A DNA stretch of 13,376 bases from 2-02-FULL-66-14 sp964651335. Lineage in GTDB: Bacteria; Pseudomonadota; Gammaproteobacteria; Burkholderiales; SG8-39. The position numbers and the translations under genes are program-made. Positions 13,081 through 13,376 of this stretch are shown piece after piece (the first letter of the stretch is position 1; every line of letters starts with the position of its first letter). The stretch is from assembly GCA_964651335.1 (NCBI GenBank), contig CAZYVT010000087.1, positions 1-13,376 on the forward strand, given 5' to 3'. The notes below the pieces were generated by a model, which was given only the letters and a program-made list of their open reading frames with translations, did not search any database and had not been told where the DNA came from.

Positions 13081-13376
13081 GTGGCCGGGGAGGCGAATCC
13101 GCTGGCCACGGAGGTCGATGAATCGACCCTGAAGAAGGTCGAGCAGTACATCGAGCTGGAAGAGGGCGTCCATCACCGCTTCGCCGGCGCGTGGGGGACG
13201 GTCCTCTTCGTTGTCGCCGTCGTAATGTCGTTGTTCCACGTGTGGGCAGCGTACGGAAACATCAATCCGTATCAGCTACGCTACGCGCACGTCGGTTTCG
13301 TGCTGTTCCTCGCGTTCACGCTGTTTCCCTGGCGCCGCGCGGCGCGCGACCGCTTCTCCTGGCTTGACCTGGGGCT
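13081..13376 (+). CDS. TRAP transporter fused permease (4TM/12TM), N-terminal part
   Basis: Starts at GTG 13081, 2 bp after the TAXI stop, and runs open past the window edge (98 complete codons). The soluble N-terminus (EVDESTLKKVEQYIELEEGVHHR) is followed by a first membrane helix (GTVLFVVAVVMSLFHVWAAY), then a short loop with NPYQLRYAHVGFVLFLAFTLFPW as the second helix, and a basic RRAARDRFSW loop. This is the typical start of the fused DctQM-type permease partnered with TAXI receptors. Its ribosome-binding site is weak, suggesting coupling to the preceding gene. Full proteins are usually 600-900 residues, so most lies beyond the window. Function: inner-membrane secondary uptake of the TAXI ligand. 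Confidence 0.88.
   Translation, partial: MAGEANPLATEVDESTLKKVEQYIELEEGVHHRFAGAWGTVLFVVAVVMSLFHVWAAYGNINPYQLRYAHVGFVLFLAFTLFPWRRAARDRFSWLDLG

Noticed and set aside
1..13376. tRNA, rRNA, CRISPR arrays, insertion sequences
   Set aside because: No cloverleaf, rRNA segment, regularly spaced direct repeats or transposase-like coding sequence was seen on either strand.

Overview
The window is GC-rich and densely coded. It looks like a draft or metagenome-assembled scaffold from a betaproteobacterium, probably near Burkholderiales. The reasons are an orphan Bug/TctC-type binding protein, a TAXI-TRAP transporter, a SuyAB-like UxaA-family enzyme, a PQQ dehydrogenase and a Tat-exported PhoD. This taxonomic reading is inference. 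A 10-N assembly gap lies at 7193-7202 inside a gene.

Left part (1-5436): a 5'-truncated TPR protein gene converges on a PQQ-dependent dehydrogenase gene. A Phd/YefM-VapC toxin-antitoxin pair and a PhoD-like phosphodiesterase follow, all on the minus strand. The antitoxin has an unusually clear promoter whose predicted start is the A of its ATG. A doubled 9-bp element overlaps the -10.

Middle (5437-6195): a divergent intergenic region carries GTGGTG repeats at a 10-bp period and an inverted repeat over the start codon of a small ribbon-helix-helix (RHH) gene. Its partner is an unrecognised 80-aa gene. After that comes what looks like the first ~21 codons of an Abi_2-family abortive-infection gene, broken off and running in frame into the next gene. 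This stretch looks like a recombination scar between an accessory region and the metabolic operon.

Right part (6196 to the end): one compact plus-strand operon of at least 11 genes, most overlapping or only a few bases apart. In order: SuyA-like SAF subunit; SuyB-like large subunit (interrupted by the Ns); SdhB/FrdB-type iron-sulfur subunit; two SdhC-like heme-b membrane anchors; Bug receptor; class-I fumarase/tartrate-dehydratase-like alpha subunit; periplasmic chalcone-isomerase-like protein; matching beta subunit; TAXI receptor; and the start of a TRAP fused permease.

Main hypothesis: the operon reproduces the succinate-fumarate-malate series (dehydrogenate, hydrate) and ends in a sulfolactate sulfo-lyase-like enzyme. 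The sulfonate analogue of succinate is 3-sulfopropanoate. The series 3-sulfopropanoate to 3-sulfoacrylate to 3-sulfolactate to pyruvate plus sulfite would use every enzyme class in the operon, with the TAXI-TRAP and Bug proteins for uptake. No flavoprotein (SdhA) is present in the window, so it must lie downstream or elsewhere. The scheme is inference; the family assignments rest on visible motifs.
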